From Larix kaempferi (lineage: Eukaryota > Streptophyta > Pinopsida > Pinales > Pinaceae): DNA of 64,000 bases. The translations under genes and the position numbers were made by a program. Under the pieces are notes generated by a model. That model saw nothing but the letters and a program-made list of their open reading frames with translations, did no database searches and was not told where the DNA came from. Within the stretch, counting starts at the first letter, position 1. Each line of letters opens with the position of its first letter. Location of the stretch: positions 68,112,001-68,176,000 of the forward strand of contig BSBM01000361.1 of the NCBI GenBank assembly GCA_027924585.1. Direction: 5' to 3'. Positions 21,351 to 31,269 of this stretch are shown here, piece after piece.

Positions 21351-23435
21351 CTATGGGTAAAATCGTTTAAGGTACAACCCGTTGCGCGGGTTGCGTAGGG
21401 TGTTGCCTTCTGAATCGGTCAGAATGTATGCCCCCTGCCCGAGGTAGGTGTGTATGATGTAGGGGCCTTGCCACATGGACACGAACTTTCCCTTCCCGGT
21501 TTTATCATGAGCTTGATCGTAAGCGAGGACAAGGTCTCCCTCAGAAAAGGTTCTTGGGTGGACGTGTTTGTCGTAACTTAGTTTCGATCGTTGTTTAGAT
21601 GCTTCCATGTTTTGAATGGCGGTGCGCCGATCTTCATCGGCCTGCTCTAGGAGTAGTAAACGTTGCTCGATCGGGGAAGTGTCCGGTAGGAGTTCAACGG
21701 CGATATGCAAGGCTGGGATCTGGCACTCAATAGGGAGGACGGATTCGACACCGTGAACTAAATGGAAAGGGGTAAAACCGGTGGCGGTTTTAGTTGAGGT
21801 GCGGTAGGCCCATAGTGCCGGGAAAAGCATGTGGTGCCAATTGGATTTGTGCTTGTCTACAGTACGTTGGAAAATGGTCTTCAAGATTTTATTGATCGCT
21901 TCGACTTGGCCGTTTCCTTGGGGATAGTAAGCGGAAGAGAAATGGTGTTCAAATTTCAACATGGTTGATAATTCCTTCCACACGGCATCTTCGAAGTGAG
22001 AGCCGTGGTCAGAGACTAGTTGCTGTGGTACTCCGAAACGAGCGATAACATGGTTTAAGAAAAACCGTGCTGCAGTGTCAGCTTTGCAATTATAGGTCGG
22101 CATGGCTTCTGCCCACTTGGTGAAATAATCTACGGCCACGACGATGTGTTTGTGACTGCCGGCTGACGGGGGGTTGCAGTCGAGGAAGTCAATGGCCCAT
22201 TTGCAGAATGGTCCAACAGTGATGACTGGATGAAGGGGGGCAGGGGGGGTTCTTGCTTTGGGAGCAAATAGTTGGCAGTTCTGGCAATGCTTGACTGTGG
22301 TGATGCAATCAGTAAACAATGATGGCCAAAAATAACCGGCCCGAATGATTTTCTGGGCGGTAGCCATGCCGGAGAAATGGCCTCCACAGGCACCGCTATG
22401 ACAATCATTGAGGACTTGTTCTGCCTCACTATGGGATAGGCAGCGGCGTAAGATCGTATCAACGCCGCGTCGGTAAAGTACATCCCCAATCAGGAGGTAT
22501 CGGGGGGCGTGGTGTCGTATGCGACGGCGTCCATCACGATCGATGTGGGGTCTAAATTTTTGCGTATGAAGGTAAGTCAATATGTCTCCATACCAAGGGT
22601 CGTCAGACGAAATGATGAAGATCTGCTCGTCAATCAGGTCCGTTTGGATAACGGGTGATGTTGAGGAGGATGGGAGGTCCGTGATGAGGTGAGCAAGCGC
22701 GAGGGATTTGGTGCTTTTGGAAGTTCTGAAAGTGAGGTCATATTCCTGGAGGATAATGACCCATTTAGCAACACGACCTTGTAGGAGCCGCCGGGTGAGG
22801 AGATAGACCATGGGGTTGGAGTCGGCCACGACCGTGGTATGACTGAGTAGGATGTAGTGTCGCAATTTTTGTACGGAAAAGACTACAGCTAGGGCTAATC
22901 TTTCCTCGTATGGGTAATGTAGAGGTGGGCCAGACAAGGTTTGGCTGACGTAATAAATCACATGCTCTTTGTGGGAGGCATCTTCTTGGACCAAAACTCC
23001 GGACACAGCATGTTCGGATGCCGAGACATAAAGGGTGAAGTCTTGAGAGAAATCCGGTGGGGATATCAAGGGGGCTTGTGTGAGAGCTTTCTTGAGGGCT
23101 TCGAATGCCGTGTCTGCTTGCTCATCCCAAACAAAGGGTATATGGTTACGAAGTAAGAGTAAGAATCCATGGACTTTGGTGGCATAGTCAGGAACGAAGC
23201 GCCTAAGAAAATTGGACCGCCCTTGCAAGCTCTGAAGTTGCCGAAGCGTGCGAGGAGGGGGAAGTTCTAAGATGGCTTTGACTTTCAGGGGATCGACAGT
23301 GATTCCGTCTTGGGAAACAATGAAACCTAACAACCGGCCCGCTGGGACGCAAAAGACACACTTGTGTGGGTTCAAGCGGATTTTATATTTGCGACAACAC
23401 AGGAAAACTTGCCGGAGGTCACTAAGGTGGTCTGA
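21351..23435 (-). CDS. Classical RNase H and integrase of element B
   Basis: The frame is open from the TGA that ends the RT segment to the pol stop at 21351. It contains the RT thumb (LNPHKCVFC), then a classical RNase H. There the first catalytic Asp is Ser (LYVSASEHAVSGVL) and the last acidic site is absent (KSLALAHLITD), whereas YPYEERLALAVV and VVADSNPM remain. Integrase follows: the H/H/C/C zinc end (GACGGH...CQNCQ), the DDE core (WAIDFLD, LVSDHGSHF, GQVEAINK), and the C-terminal domain (HVHPRTFSEGDLVLAY, MWQGPYII). No chromodomain is seen. The stop at 23436 (TGA where A has CGA) separates it from RT. Confidence 0.9.
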   Translation of the reverse strand, partial: SDHLSDLRQVFLCCRKYKIRLNPHKCVFCVPAGRLLGFIVSQDGITVDPLKVKAILELPPPRTLRQLQSLQGRSNFLRRFVPDYATKVHGFLLLLRNHIPFVWDEQADTAFEALKKALTQAPLISPPDFSQDFTLYVSASEHAVSGVLVQEDASHKEHVIYYVSQTLSGPPLHYPYEERLALAVVFSVQKLRHYILLSHTTVVADSNPMVYLLTRRLLQGRVAKWVIILQEYDLTFRTSKSTKSLALAHLITDLPSSSTSPVIQTDLIDEQIFIISSDDPWYGDILTYLHTQKFRPHIDRDGRRRIRHHAPRYLLIGDVLYRRGVDTILRRCLSHSEAEQVLNDCHSGACGGHFSGMATAQKIIRAGYFWPSLFTDCITTVKHCQNCQLFAPKARTPPAPLHPVITVGPFCKWAIDFLDCNPPSAGSHKHIVVAVDYFTKWAEAMPTYNCKADTAARFFLNHVIARFGVPQQLVSDHGSHFEDAVWKELSTMLKFEHHFSSAYYPQGNGQVEAINKILKTIFQRTVDKHKSNWHHMLFPALWAYRTSTKTATGFTPFHLVHGVESVLPIECQIPALHIAVELLPDTSPIEQRLLLLEQADEDRRTAIQNMEASKQRSKLSYDKHVHPRTFSEGDLVLAYDQAHDKTGKGKFVSMWQGPYIIHTYLGQGAYILTDSEGNTLRNPRNGLYLKRFYP

Positions 23436-24041
23436 TCATTTTCGGGAACGAGCTGTGAGGTCGTCAAGGTAGACTCGCAGGATATGGACCAAGTCATGAA
23501 AGCAATAGGTCATGGCTCGCTGGAAAGTGGCACCAGCATTTTTAAGGCCAAATGGCATGACGTGATAGGAAAAGGTGCCCCATGGGGTGGTGAAGGCAAT
23601 CTTGTACTGATCCTCCTTGCGGATGTGGATCTGGTTATATCCGGAAAACCCGTCCATGAAGGATAGGACCTCATGGCCCGCACACTCATCAATGAGTTGG
23701 TCAATGAATGGCGTGGGGAAATTGTCTTTTGGACAAGCGTGGTTTAAATCGCGGAAGTCAGTGCATACTCTAAGGGTGCCCTGCTTTTTGTTGATGGGAA
23801 CGGGGTTTGACACCCAGGTAGTGTACGGAATAGGGTAAATGAACCCTGCTTTTCGAAGTTTTTCGACCTCAGCCTTAACAACGGGGAGCTTGGAAGGGTG
23901 AATGGGTCGCTGTTTCCGACGAACAGGGGGTACTTCAGGCCATGTATCAATGTGGTGTTCAATAATGGCGGGGTCGAGACCAGGCATCTCGGTATAGGAC
24001 TAGGAAAAGACGTCTCGGAACTCTTGAAAGAGCTTTTTTTA
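23436..24041 (-). pseudogene. Reverse transcriptase of element B, bounded by in-frame stops
   Basis: It is in the same frame as the gag-protease frame and the RNase H-integrase frame. Motifs are PIHPSKLP, KKQGTLRVCTDFRDLN, FMDGFSGYNQI, TPWGTFSYHVMPFGLKNAGATFQRAM and the catalytic VYLDDL. Stops at 24039 (TAA), near 24003 (TAG where A has TGG) and 23436 (TGA where A has CGA) interrupt the polyprotein. Catalytic residues themselves are intact. Confidence 0.88.
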
Positions 24042-26160
24042 TGCCTGAGTTTCTGCTTGAGTGCAAGATGCGCCCAGCGAGATGAGCTCAGGTTTCCCTG
24101 GTGTTGTGGAAATGTCTATCTGTATAGTGCGGGAAATGTTTGACATGTTCCCTTCTTCAAAGGCATCCGGTGCTGCGATGGGGTCTTTTAACCAATCGAC
24201 CTTAGTGGGTATGAAGTCTTTCGACTCGACCGATAGCTGGTTGGATGCGGTGGATGTAGATGATTCTGGGAGGAAGTACGAGCGATGATGCATATCATCC
24301 CAAGGGTAGTCGGGTGCAGTGAGTGTCTCCAAAATTTGCTCATCAGTATTGAAGTAGTCAGACCATAAATCAAGGGGTTCTGCTTTGAAAGTTGTTGAAA
24401 TCATATAAATTGTGTTGACTTCTTCCGACGAGGATGATGGCGGGGGGTGGATCTCCTCGATGAGGGGAGGAGATATCTCTAAGTCGACGTTGTTTAACTC
24501 GTACAACGCTGCTCTATAGTCAGGTAGATCTGGACAATGGTGAGAGTAGTGGCCGTAAACACTGCATATAGCACAAGGATGGTTAGTGCGCAGTGATTTG
24601 TCGCGAGGCTGTAGAGGTGGCTCTAACCTGACTACTGGGATGCTGATGTCATCGTCCAACATATTCATATGCTCTTGGAGTGCCGGTAAGTGTGGGAATT
24701 TATGAGTTGGATGTCCTATCTCATCGCATAATGAGCATTTGGGTGGGGCTCGAAACACTGGTGGGGGTTTAACTGCCTTAGGAGGTGGTATCGCAGTGTA
24801 CGGTTGTGGGCCTCTGCCCCCAGTGGGCTTGGAAAGAAGAGGGGGATTCGTTGACGTCGAAGCAATCGTGAGACCAGGAGGAGGTTTCATTGACGACGAA
24901 GGGATTGCGACACCAGGAGGAGGTTGATTTGTGGTAACAATAGGTTGTACCGGTTGGAGGATGACGTTTGGTGTCGGCGGTGGAACGGGAGGAGAAATAT
25001 ACCACACGGGTAATCCCAATGTTAACCCGGGTAGACTAAGGGTAGCCATAACCGGGGCGCTTACTACACCCGAAGGAGGAAATAGAAAGGGGATGGTGTG
25101 GATGGGTGTAACACCGATGTGACTCGGTACCAATGGTGGTTGACTACCGGGTGTTTGTGTATTCTGTGAAAGAGTACAGAGGTTTGCGACCTGGGTCTCT
25201 GGTGACGGTGGTGGAATGGACTGGAATGTAGAGGTCATGGGTGTATCTGAGTAGAGTCCGGGTCCCACAGAAGACACAAAGGAGGTAACTGCACTCGAAG
25301 CGGGTTGTTCAATCATGGGAAGAACATTTTCGGGGGCTGCAGGGGCATTGGGATCATAGTAGGTGAGTTGGTCGATTTTGACCACGTGTCCCTCATGGGG
25401 GAACATCATGGTACGAAAAACGGAGGAGGCGACCGCTTTCATGGCGTACATGTAACTACGACCCAATAAAAGGTTGTAATCAAGCTGGGCGTTAATGACC
25501 TCTATGTCGATGAGCACAGTTTTCCCACCCAATTGGACGGGGACCTTGGGTAGTAGACCTTGAGGCTGAGCTGACCGGCCGTCATAGGCCCGCAATGCAG
25601 TGGTGGATTGCTGGAGAGGAGGGGATCCCAACTTCTGCCAAACAAATGTGGACATGACGCATGTGGAAGCACCCTCGTCGATGATACATCGATGGATGAC
25701 AAGATTCCGAATAGAAACAGAAACTTGGACTGCTATGGTGGAAGGCAGACGTGGTTCGGACTGGTCCAAATCAAAGGTCATCAATTTCGAATCATTCGGG
25801 TCGATTGCCCCAATGGCGGAAAGTAAAGTCTTGCGCTGCGTAGGACAGTTTTTCAAGACTTCTAACGCAGACATGGCTGCGGGAGATTGAGCTAGGTCAT
25901 CTACGATGTTGTAATTTGACGCAGCCCGTGCATTGGGGTTGTTGTTTATACGACGGAGAGGGAAACGAGGTGCTTTAGAGGCACCATCGAGTGGAAGAGA
26001 TGGTATCCGTAACGTCTGATCGGTGGGATTAGCGTTAGCATCCTTATCGGCGGGGGTAGTCTCGGGGGTAGGACCATACTGGTTCCGTCGGGTTTGGATA
26101 TTGACGTCGGCTGTGGACATCATCAATAAGTGGTGGGTGCCTGAATCAAAGATGGGTTGA
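24042..26160 (-). CDS. Protease and post-protease zinc-knuckle region of element B
   Basis: This is the 3' half of a 1404-codon open frame. The aspartic protease has IIDEGASTC near 25670-25690 and the flap/C-terminal part VLIDIEVINAQLDYNLLLGRSYM near 25430-25520. A proline-rich linker of about 200 residues follows. Then come two knuckles: CSLCDEIGHPTHKF near 24730 (last Cys is Phe, as in A) and CAICSVYGHYSHHC near 24560 (complete CCHC). The stretch before RT (VESKDFIPTKVDWLKDPI) is conserved with A. Confidence 0.82.
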
Positions 26161-28460
26161 TCAGGAGCGGCGTAAGTGATTTGTTGTGGTTGCACGTTGC
26201 CCTGTGGGGGGGCTAACGGCTGAGTGTTCACCACTCCTTGTGTTGGAAAAGGGTTTTGTAGTACCAAAGGTTGTTGTGGAGGTGGTGGAGGGTTGGGTGG
26301 CGGCTGAGGAGCCGCCTGCCCTTGACGATGGGCGTCATTGGTCCATAGTTGTCGAGCTCGCTCCAGATGTGGGAAAGCGTGGGTATAGTGGCCATAGACA
26401 CCGCAAATGGAACAAGGATGGTTTGTTCGTAAATTAGCATTTTTGGGTTGCTTAGGTGGTCGATCAGGATTCTGATGAGCAGGCGCCGCGTTATTGTTTT
26501 GCGGAGGATGGGTAGGTTGTGGAGCTTGGTTACGGTTTTGATTGTTTCCACGGTTGCGTCCTCTTCCGCGGTTTGGTTGCCCACCCTGGTTGCGTTGGTT
26601 ATTTTGGTATTGGGGCTGCTGTTGTTGTGCGTACACATGCCCTTGAGCATTGGGGGGATTCTGAGGAGCCGCAGGTGCGGGAGCAGGTTGCGGTGGATAG
26701 TATGCAGGTGGAGCTGGAGGTGGTCCAGTTTCCTGTTGGGGTTGTTGGTACCCCTGAGCTGGTGGAGGTGTGAGGTTAGCTGGTGCAACCGGTTGTGGGT
26801 AATGCATGGGCTGTTGTGGGAACTGCATGGGGGTCTGTACCGTAGGTTGAGCATAGTATGTAGGAGGTACATATGCTGATGGCGCTTGGCCATAACAATG
26901 TTGTGGACAAGAGGGTCCATGAATGTGATGGGTCTGGTTTGTTGGAGCATAAGAAGTTGTCGCTCCGGAACTCGATGTGGCCCTAGAAAGGTCCGGGGCG
27001 GGCATGGTGCTCACCATACTGAAAGGTTTTGCTTGCGGTGTAATTTGGCCAATAATGCCATCAGCGGCATGTGATGCCCCTGGTGCGTCACCGCGTGCAG
27101 AGTCGCCTCGTGGGGCGTCCGGTATGATCGTGTATAAGTAACCCGACTGGGCGTAGATGAGATCAAACTGTTGGGCCTTGAGGATGGCCTCTTCCTCGGA
27201 CTGGGGTCTTTCAGATGCTACATCCTTCGCAATGAGAGGAAGGAGGGATTTAAGGAACCAGTCTAAAAAGATTAGGTCGTCTAATTTGATCTTGCATAGG
27301 CTTCGGCGCCGGCACCAATCATGAATATGGTCAGTGATATGCGTGGCCGTGTTCTGTCTGCAAGACAGTAGGATTTCGACGCCCGCATCATAGCGGACAG
27401 GTAGCTGAAAGAACTGCAGGAAGGTCGAGGCAAGGGAGGTAAATGTGGAATGCGTCCCATGGGGTTGCTCGATGTACCATTTGGCTGCAGAGCCAGTGAA
27501 GGTGCGCTGTAATAAACGGAGGCGGACAGAGTCGTCCACTATGGAGTTGGAGGAACACCATAGATGGAAAGACATGATATGGTTTTGTGGGTCTTCTCCT
27601 GCCTTACCCTCAAATTTAGGGATGTCAGAGGGGAGTTTGGTGGGCATTTGAGGCCATGCCGGATCATGTCTAATGGGGTCATTTGTGAGCCTAGCTAAAT
27701 CTGGCAGGTTCAGACTCGCCATATATGGTAGACTAGCAGATGTGGTGACTGGAACTGGGACATGCCTGGCCATAGTAGTATGGTGAAGGGGTCCAGTAGC
27801 GCCTAAAGGTATGCTAGGTATGGAGGGTATATGCCCTCCGATAGGTGTAGTCTGGTATGGGCCAGCGCCTCCAAGTGCAACTTGGGTTACACTTGGGTTA
27901 GGAATCGCACTAGGGATTCCTGGGATAGCACTCCCAAGTGCAACATGGGTTGCACTTGGGTTGGGAATCGTACTAGGGATTCCTGGGATAGGGTTTGTGG
28001 AAACCAAAGGGGGTATGACCCCCATGTTGGGTGTACCCATGACAGGTGGTGGCCCTGTGTTAGGCATTCCTAAATGTGGAGTGTTACCCATATTGGGCAT
28101 ACCCAGGGGGGTGGTTGTTGCCGTAGATGGTACTACAGCAGAAGGGTCTGCAGATGTCTGACCTATGGTAGTTGTAAATAGTGGATCAAATGGTGTTCCA
28201 GACATAATTGTGGTTGGTGGTAACTCTGTGGGATTTTCGGATTCTACCTCCAAATCAAAGGTGAAGTGGGGTATGTCAGAATCGGATGACTGTCTAATTG
28301 ATTGACGATGTGTCGAATCAAGGGATGAGGCTCTGCGTCCGTGACGTGGAGAGCCAAGTGGACTAAACTCTGGGAGTTCGCCCTGTAGACGACGAGAGCG
28401 TCTAAAATTCTCAATGGTGAGAATATGTTGTTGTATAAAAAATTTGTTTAAGTATCAGGT
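26161..28460 (-). CDS. Gag of element B
   Basis: The frame is open from about 28460, with no in-frame ATG visible near its start; an ATG could be supplied by splicing or a non-AUG start used. After a Gly/Pro/Met-rich N-terminus comes the Gag core (MASLNLPDLARLTNDP near 27720, PSDIPKFEGKAGEDP, TGSAAKWYIEQPHGTH, FLQFFQLPVRYDAG, DDLIFLDWFLKSLLP). A Pro/Gln-rich tail, an RGRGRNRG basic patch, and a knuckle CSICGVYGHYTHAF (near 26390-26430) follow. In the knuckle Phe replaces the Cys seen in A. Gag would form the cytoplasmic particle and bind the RNA. Confidence 0.85.
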
Positions 28461-28710
28461 GGTGATATATATATAAAAGACTCAAAACCCTTATGCAACC
28501 AAGGGTGCAAGAAGGGGAGTGAAAAAAGAAGGCTCTCAGGCCAAAAAATCAATCCTCAGAAAAGGCACTTATTCTAGCAGCTGTGCTACAATAAGTGGAG
28601 GAATGCAACAACAGGTCAGAATACCAACACGCAAGCGGCTCCTAGAAAAAATAGGTGTAACTAGACCACAGGTAGGTTGAAATCATGCAAACACCTAATC
28701 TAAAAGTATT

Positions 28711-29324
28711 GTGACTCAAACAGACGATATCCTCTGCAAGGTGATGAAATCCAAGTCAGACAATATGAATGTTGAGACAACGGCTAGATATCCCCCTACC
28801 GGGAGGGACACCGGGTAATCAATCCTAAAGACAGGCTACTAGGATACTCCGTTCATGACGCGTCGAGAAAAGGTAAATCTACCGTTTGGTCCTTTGATCG
28901 CAATATCCCAATACAGGGATATCCCGAGAACTGCGAATGGTAGCCCTTCGGTTACTGAATGGATTTCGGTATTCCACTCAGGCTTCCGGAACCATCCTCG
29001 CGACTTCAACCCTCCTTGTGACTCAAACAGACGATATCCTCTGCAAGGTGATGAAATCCAAGTCAGACAATATGAATGTTGAGACAACGGCTAGATATCC
29101 CCCTACCGGGAGGGACACCGGGTAATCAATCCTAAAGACAGGCTACTAGGATACTCCGTTCATGACGCGTCGAGAAAAGGTAAATCTGTCGTTTGGTCCT
29201 TTGATCGCAATATCCCAATACAGGGATATCCTGAGAACTGCGAATGGTAGCCCTTCGGTTACTGAATGGATTTCAGTATTCCACTCAGGCTTCCGGAACC
29301 ATCCTCGCGACTTCAACCCTCCTA
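28711..29324. repeat. 307-bp tandem duplication in B's leader
   Basis: Units 28711-29017 and 29018-29324 both start GTGACTCAAACAGACGATAT and differ at only a few bases (for example near 28880 against 29187). The junction lies right after 'ttcaaccctcctt'. A has one copy only. Confidence 0.92.
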
Positions 29325-30039
29325 AGGGAGAGGCCTTCCCACAAACCGGTTGTGACCGCGCCAAAAAGTACTAAGAGATTTTAGCTCCCTAATTGGACAA
29401 CTTCTATGTCTCAGATGTATGAACTGAGGGGTGTTATTGGAACACCTATCCCCCCAATACTACCTAGCTACAAGAATTCTTTTAGTGTTCCCCAAGTGGG
29501 GTTAAAAGTGTGTTCAAATTAAGGTACGTTTTAAGGCTTAGTTCAATTAAGTGATCGTGTGAGTGCACGTGAGGTGTTGTAAACTGAACTTGAAAAGAAT
29601 TAAATGCTTTACAGGAAACTTTCAAAAAATAAAGGATTTTTCGAAAATAAAAAAGCAAATATTTATGACTTTTCACTAAAAGGAATTTAAATGCTTTTCA
29701 AAAAATAACTCAAAAAATAATGGATTTTTTGGATTTATAAAAGCAAATAATAGACTTCTTTTTAAAAGAAATAAATGGATTTCTTCGTTTCAAGAAAAAT
29801 TGCTAAGGGCAAGATTTTAAAGAAGTAAACAAGAAAAAATTTGAATCTAGATGAAAATGCAAAATGAGTCTTTCTTTCACTTTCTTGAAAAAATTTTAAA
29901 AAGATTTCTAGATATGCACTTTTAAATAGTAAAAAAAATTTTCAAAGCTGTAAAATATGCAGGATTTAGTACTGTAAAAAATGTGCTATGGGCAGACAGT
30001 ACAGTAAAAAAAAATTTCAAAATCAGGATGGCCGAATGA

Positions 30040-30360
30040 AAAATTCAGCCGCGCGGGTTTTGGACGCACAGCCGCGATGGGCCGCGCGGGTTTTGGACGC
30101 ATAGTCGCGATGGACCGCGCGGGTTTTGGATGCACAGTCACGATGGACCGCGCGGGTTTTAGCCGCACAGGCGCGATGGGCAGCGCGGAAATTGGCCGCG
30201 AAGCCGCGGTGTGCAGCGCGGAAAAACACAGAAAAGTCGCGATGGACAGCGCGACTGTCTGGGAAAAAGCCGCGATGGACCGTGCGGAAAAGTGCAGAAA
30301 AGTCGCGATGGACCGCGCGACTGTCTGGCAAAAAACCGCGAGGCAGAAGCCGTGCACGGA
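30040..30360. repeat. CG-rich repeat cluster in B's leader
   Basis: Units of roughly 36 bp combine CGCGATGG, CCGCGCGGGTTTT and GGACGCACAG in about four good copies, followed by degenerate ones. These words are shared with the intron 1 cluster at 18640-18740 at the other end of the element. Confidence 0.85.
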
Positions 30361-30524
30361 AACCGAGAAACGAACCCGAAAATTGAAAATTTCGGGCTGT
30401 TTATGGGGCCAAAACTCAGAGCAGCAATGGATCTGCTGTCTAAGATGGCAGATCTATGGATCTAAAGGTTAAAAACTCATAAAAAACTAAGATTAAAGGC
30501 AAAACTAGAGATCTATAGTTCAAA

Positions 30525-30541
30525 CCAAAGCGGAGTCGCCA
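30525..30541 (-). promoter_or_regulatory. Primer binding site of element B
   Basis: Reading the minus strand, GTTTT separates the LTR end from TGGCGACTCCGCTTTGG. The TGGCGACTC start resembles the sites I associate with Ogre/Tat elements (tRNA-Arg in some). The tRNA has not been verified. A has TGGTGACTCC in the same place. Confidence 0.7.
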
Positions 30542-30546
30542 AAAAC

Positions 30547-31269
30547 TGTTGGCCCGGTTTTACAACCAGGCTTAGTGCTATGGGCACCTGCTAACTAGTA
30601 GCAGCAGTTTCAATGGAAATAAATAACAATAAACTAATTAAACAAGACTATTCATGGGTCTAAGCAAAGATATGAAGCAAATAACAAAAATAATTTAAAA
30701 ATCAAGAACAAGAATATATAAAATAAAGAATTTGTATTGAAAGGATGGGGCAAGCAAGTGCTTGCGGAATCAATACCTCTAATGGCGAGGTTGAATAGCT
30801 CCAAGGATGAGCAACTTCCAATCTCCAATGGTCTCTTCTCCAATGTGGTTTGCAATGGATAAAATGCTCAAGGGAGATTTCAGCAGCATAAGGATGAGAT
30901 AATGGATGGATGGGAAATGAGGAGCCCCTACCACCTTTTTATAGGTTTTGGTGGTGGGAAATACCATTTGTGGTTTTGTGGAAACCAAATGGTATTGACC
31001 AACATGGTTTAGGTACTTTTCCCTCCTTATTCCTTTTTTGAATAAAAATAATATTTTAATTCCCTTTTTAATATTTTTGAGAATTTGGACCCTTTTTGAG
31101 GGTTTTTTATGCTTTTTTGGGAAAAATAATCTTTTTTAATGGAAAAATGGGTGTACTAAGGTCTTTTGGTGACCTTTTGTTGGTTTCAGAGGCTCTGATG
31201 GTGAAAAAGTGGATAAATGGGTCATGTGAATAGGGAAATGAGCTAGTGAGCACTTTTTGGGTGTTAACA
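30547..31269 (-). repeat. 5' LTR of element B
   Basis: 723 bp, matching 15184-15906 with about six differences. Target duplication CCCTC follows at 31270-31274. Confidence 0.95.

Larger units (their letters stand above)
28461..30524 (-). other. Leader (5' untranslated region) of element B
   Basis: About 2 kb lies between the primer binding site and gag. It includes a 307-bp tandem duplication and a CG-rich repeat cluster. The A/T-rich stretch 29500-30000 has no supported gene. Confidence 0.75.
15184..31269 (-). mobile_element. Element B: nearly complete 16.1-kb Tat-type Ty3/gypsy retrotransposon
   Basis: Two 723-bp LTRs (TGTTGGCC...GTTAACA), a perfect 5-bp target duplication, a primer binding site, a polypurine tract and full gag-pol identify the element. 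The minus-strand order is leader, gag, protease, two extra zinc knuckles, RT, classical RNase H, integrase, second RNase H. An antisense PMD gene with promoter then occupies the plus strand before the 3' LTR. I count about six differences between the LTRs, so insertion is recent relative to A. Three in-frame stops in gag-pol and one in PMD make this copy non-autonomous. The Tat/Ogre assignment rests on protein motifs, the extra RNase H, the size and the extra 3' gene. Confidence 0.95.

Noticed and set aside
26228-26950. 240-codon minus-strand frame rich in Leu/His/Arg
   Set aside because: It is an alternative-frame shadow of the Pro/Gln-rich Gag tail of element B, which has clear homology in the true frame.
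27811-28161. Plus-strand frame of Gly/Pro/Val repeats
   Set aside because: Antisense shadow of the low-complexity Gag N-terminus of element B.
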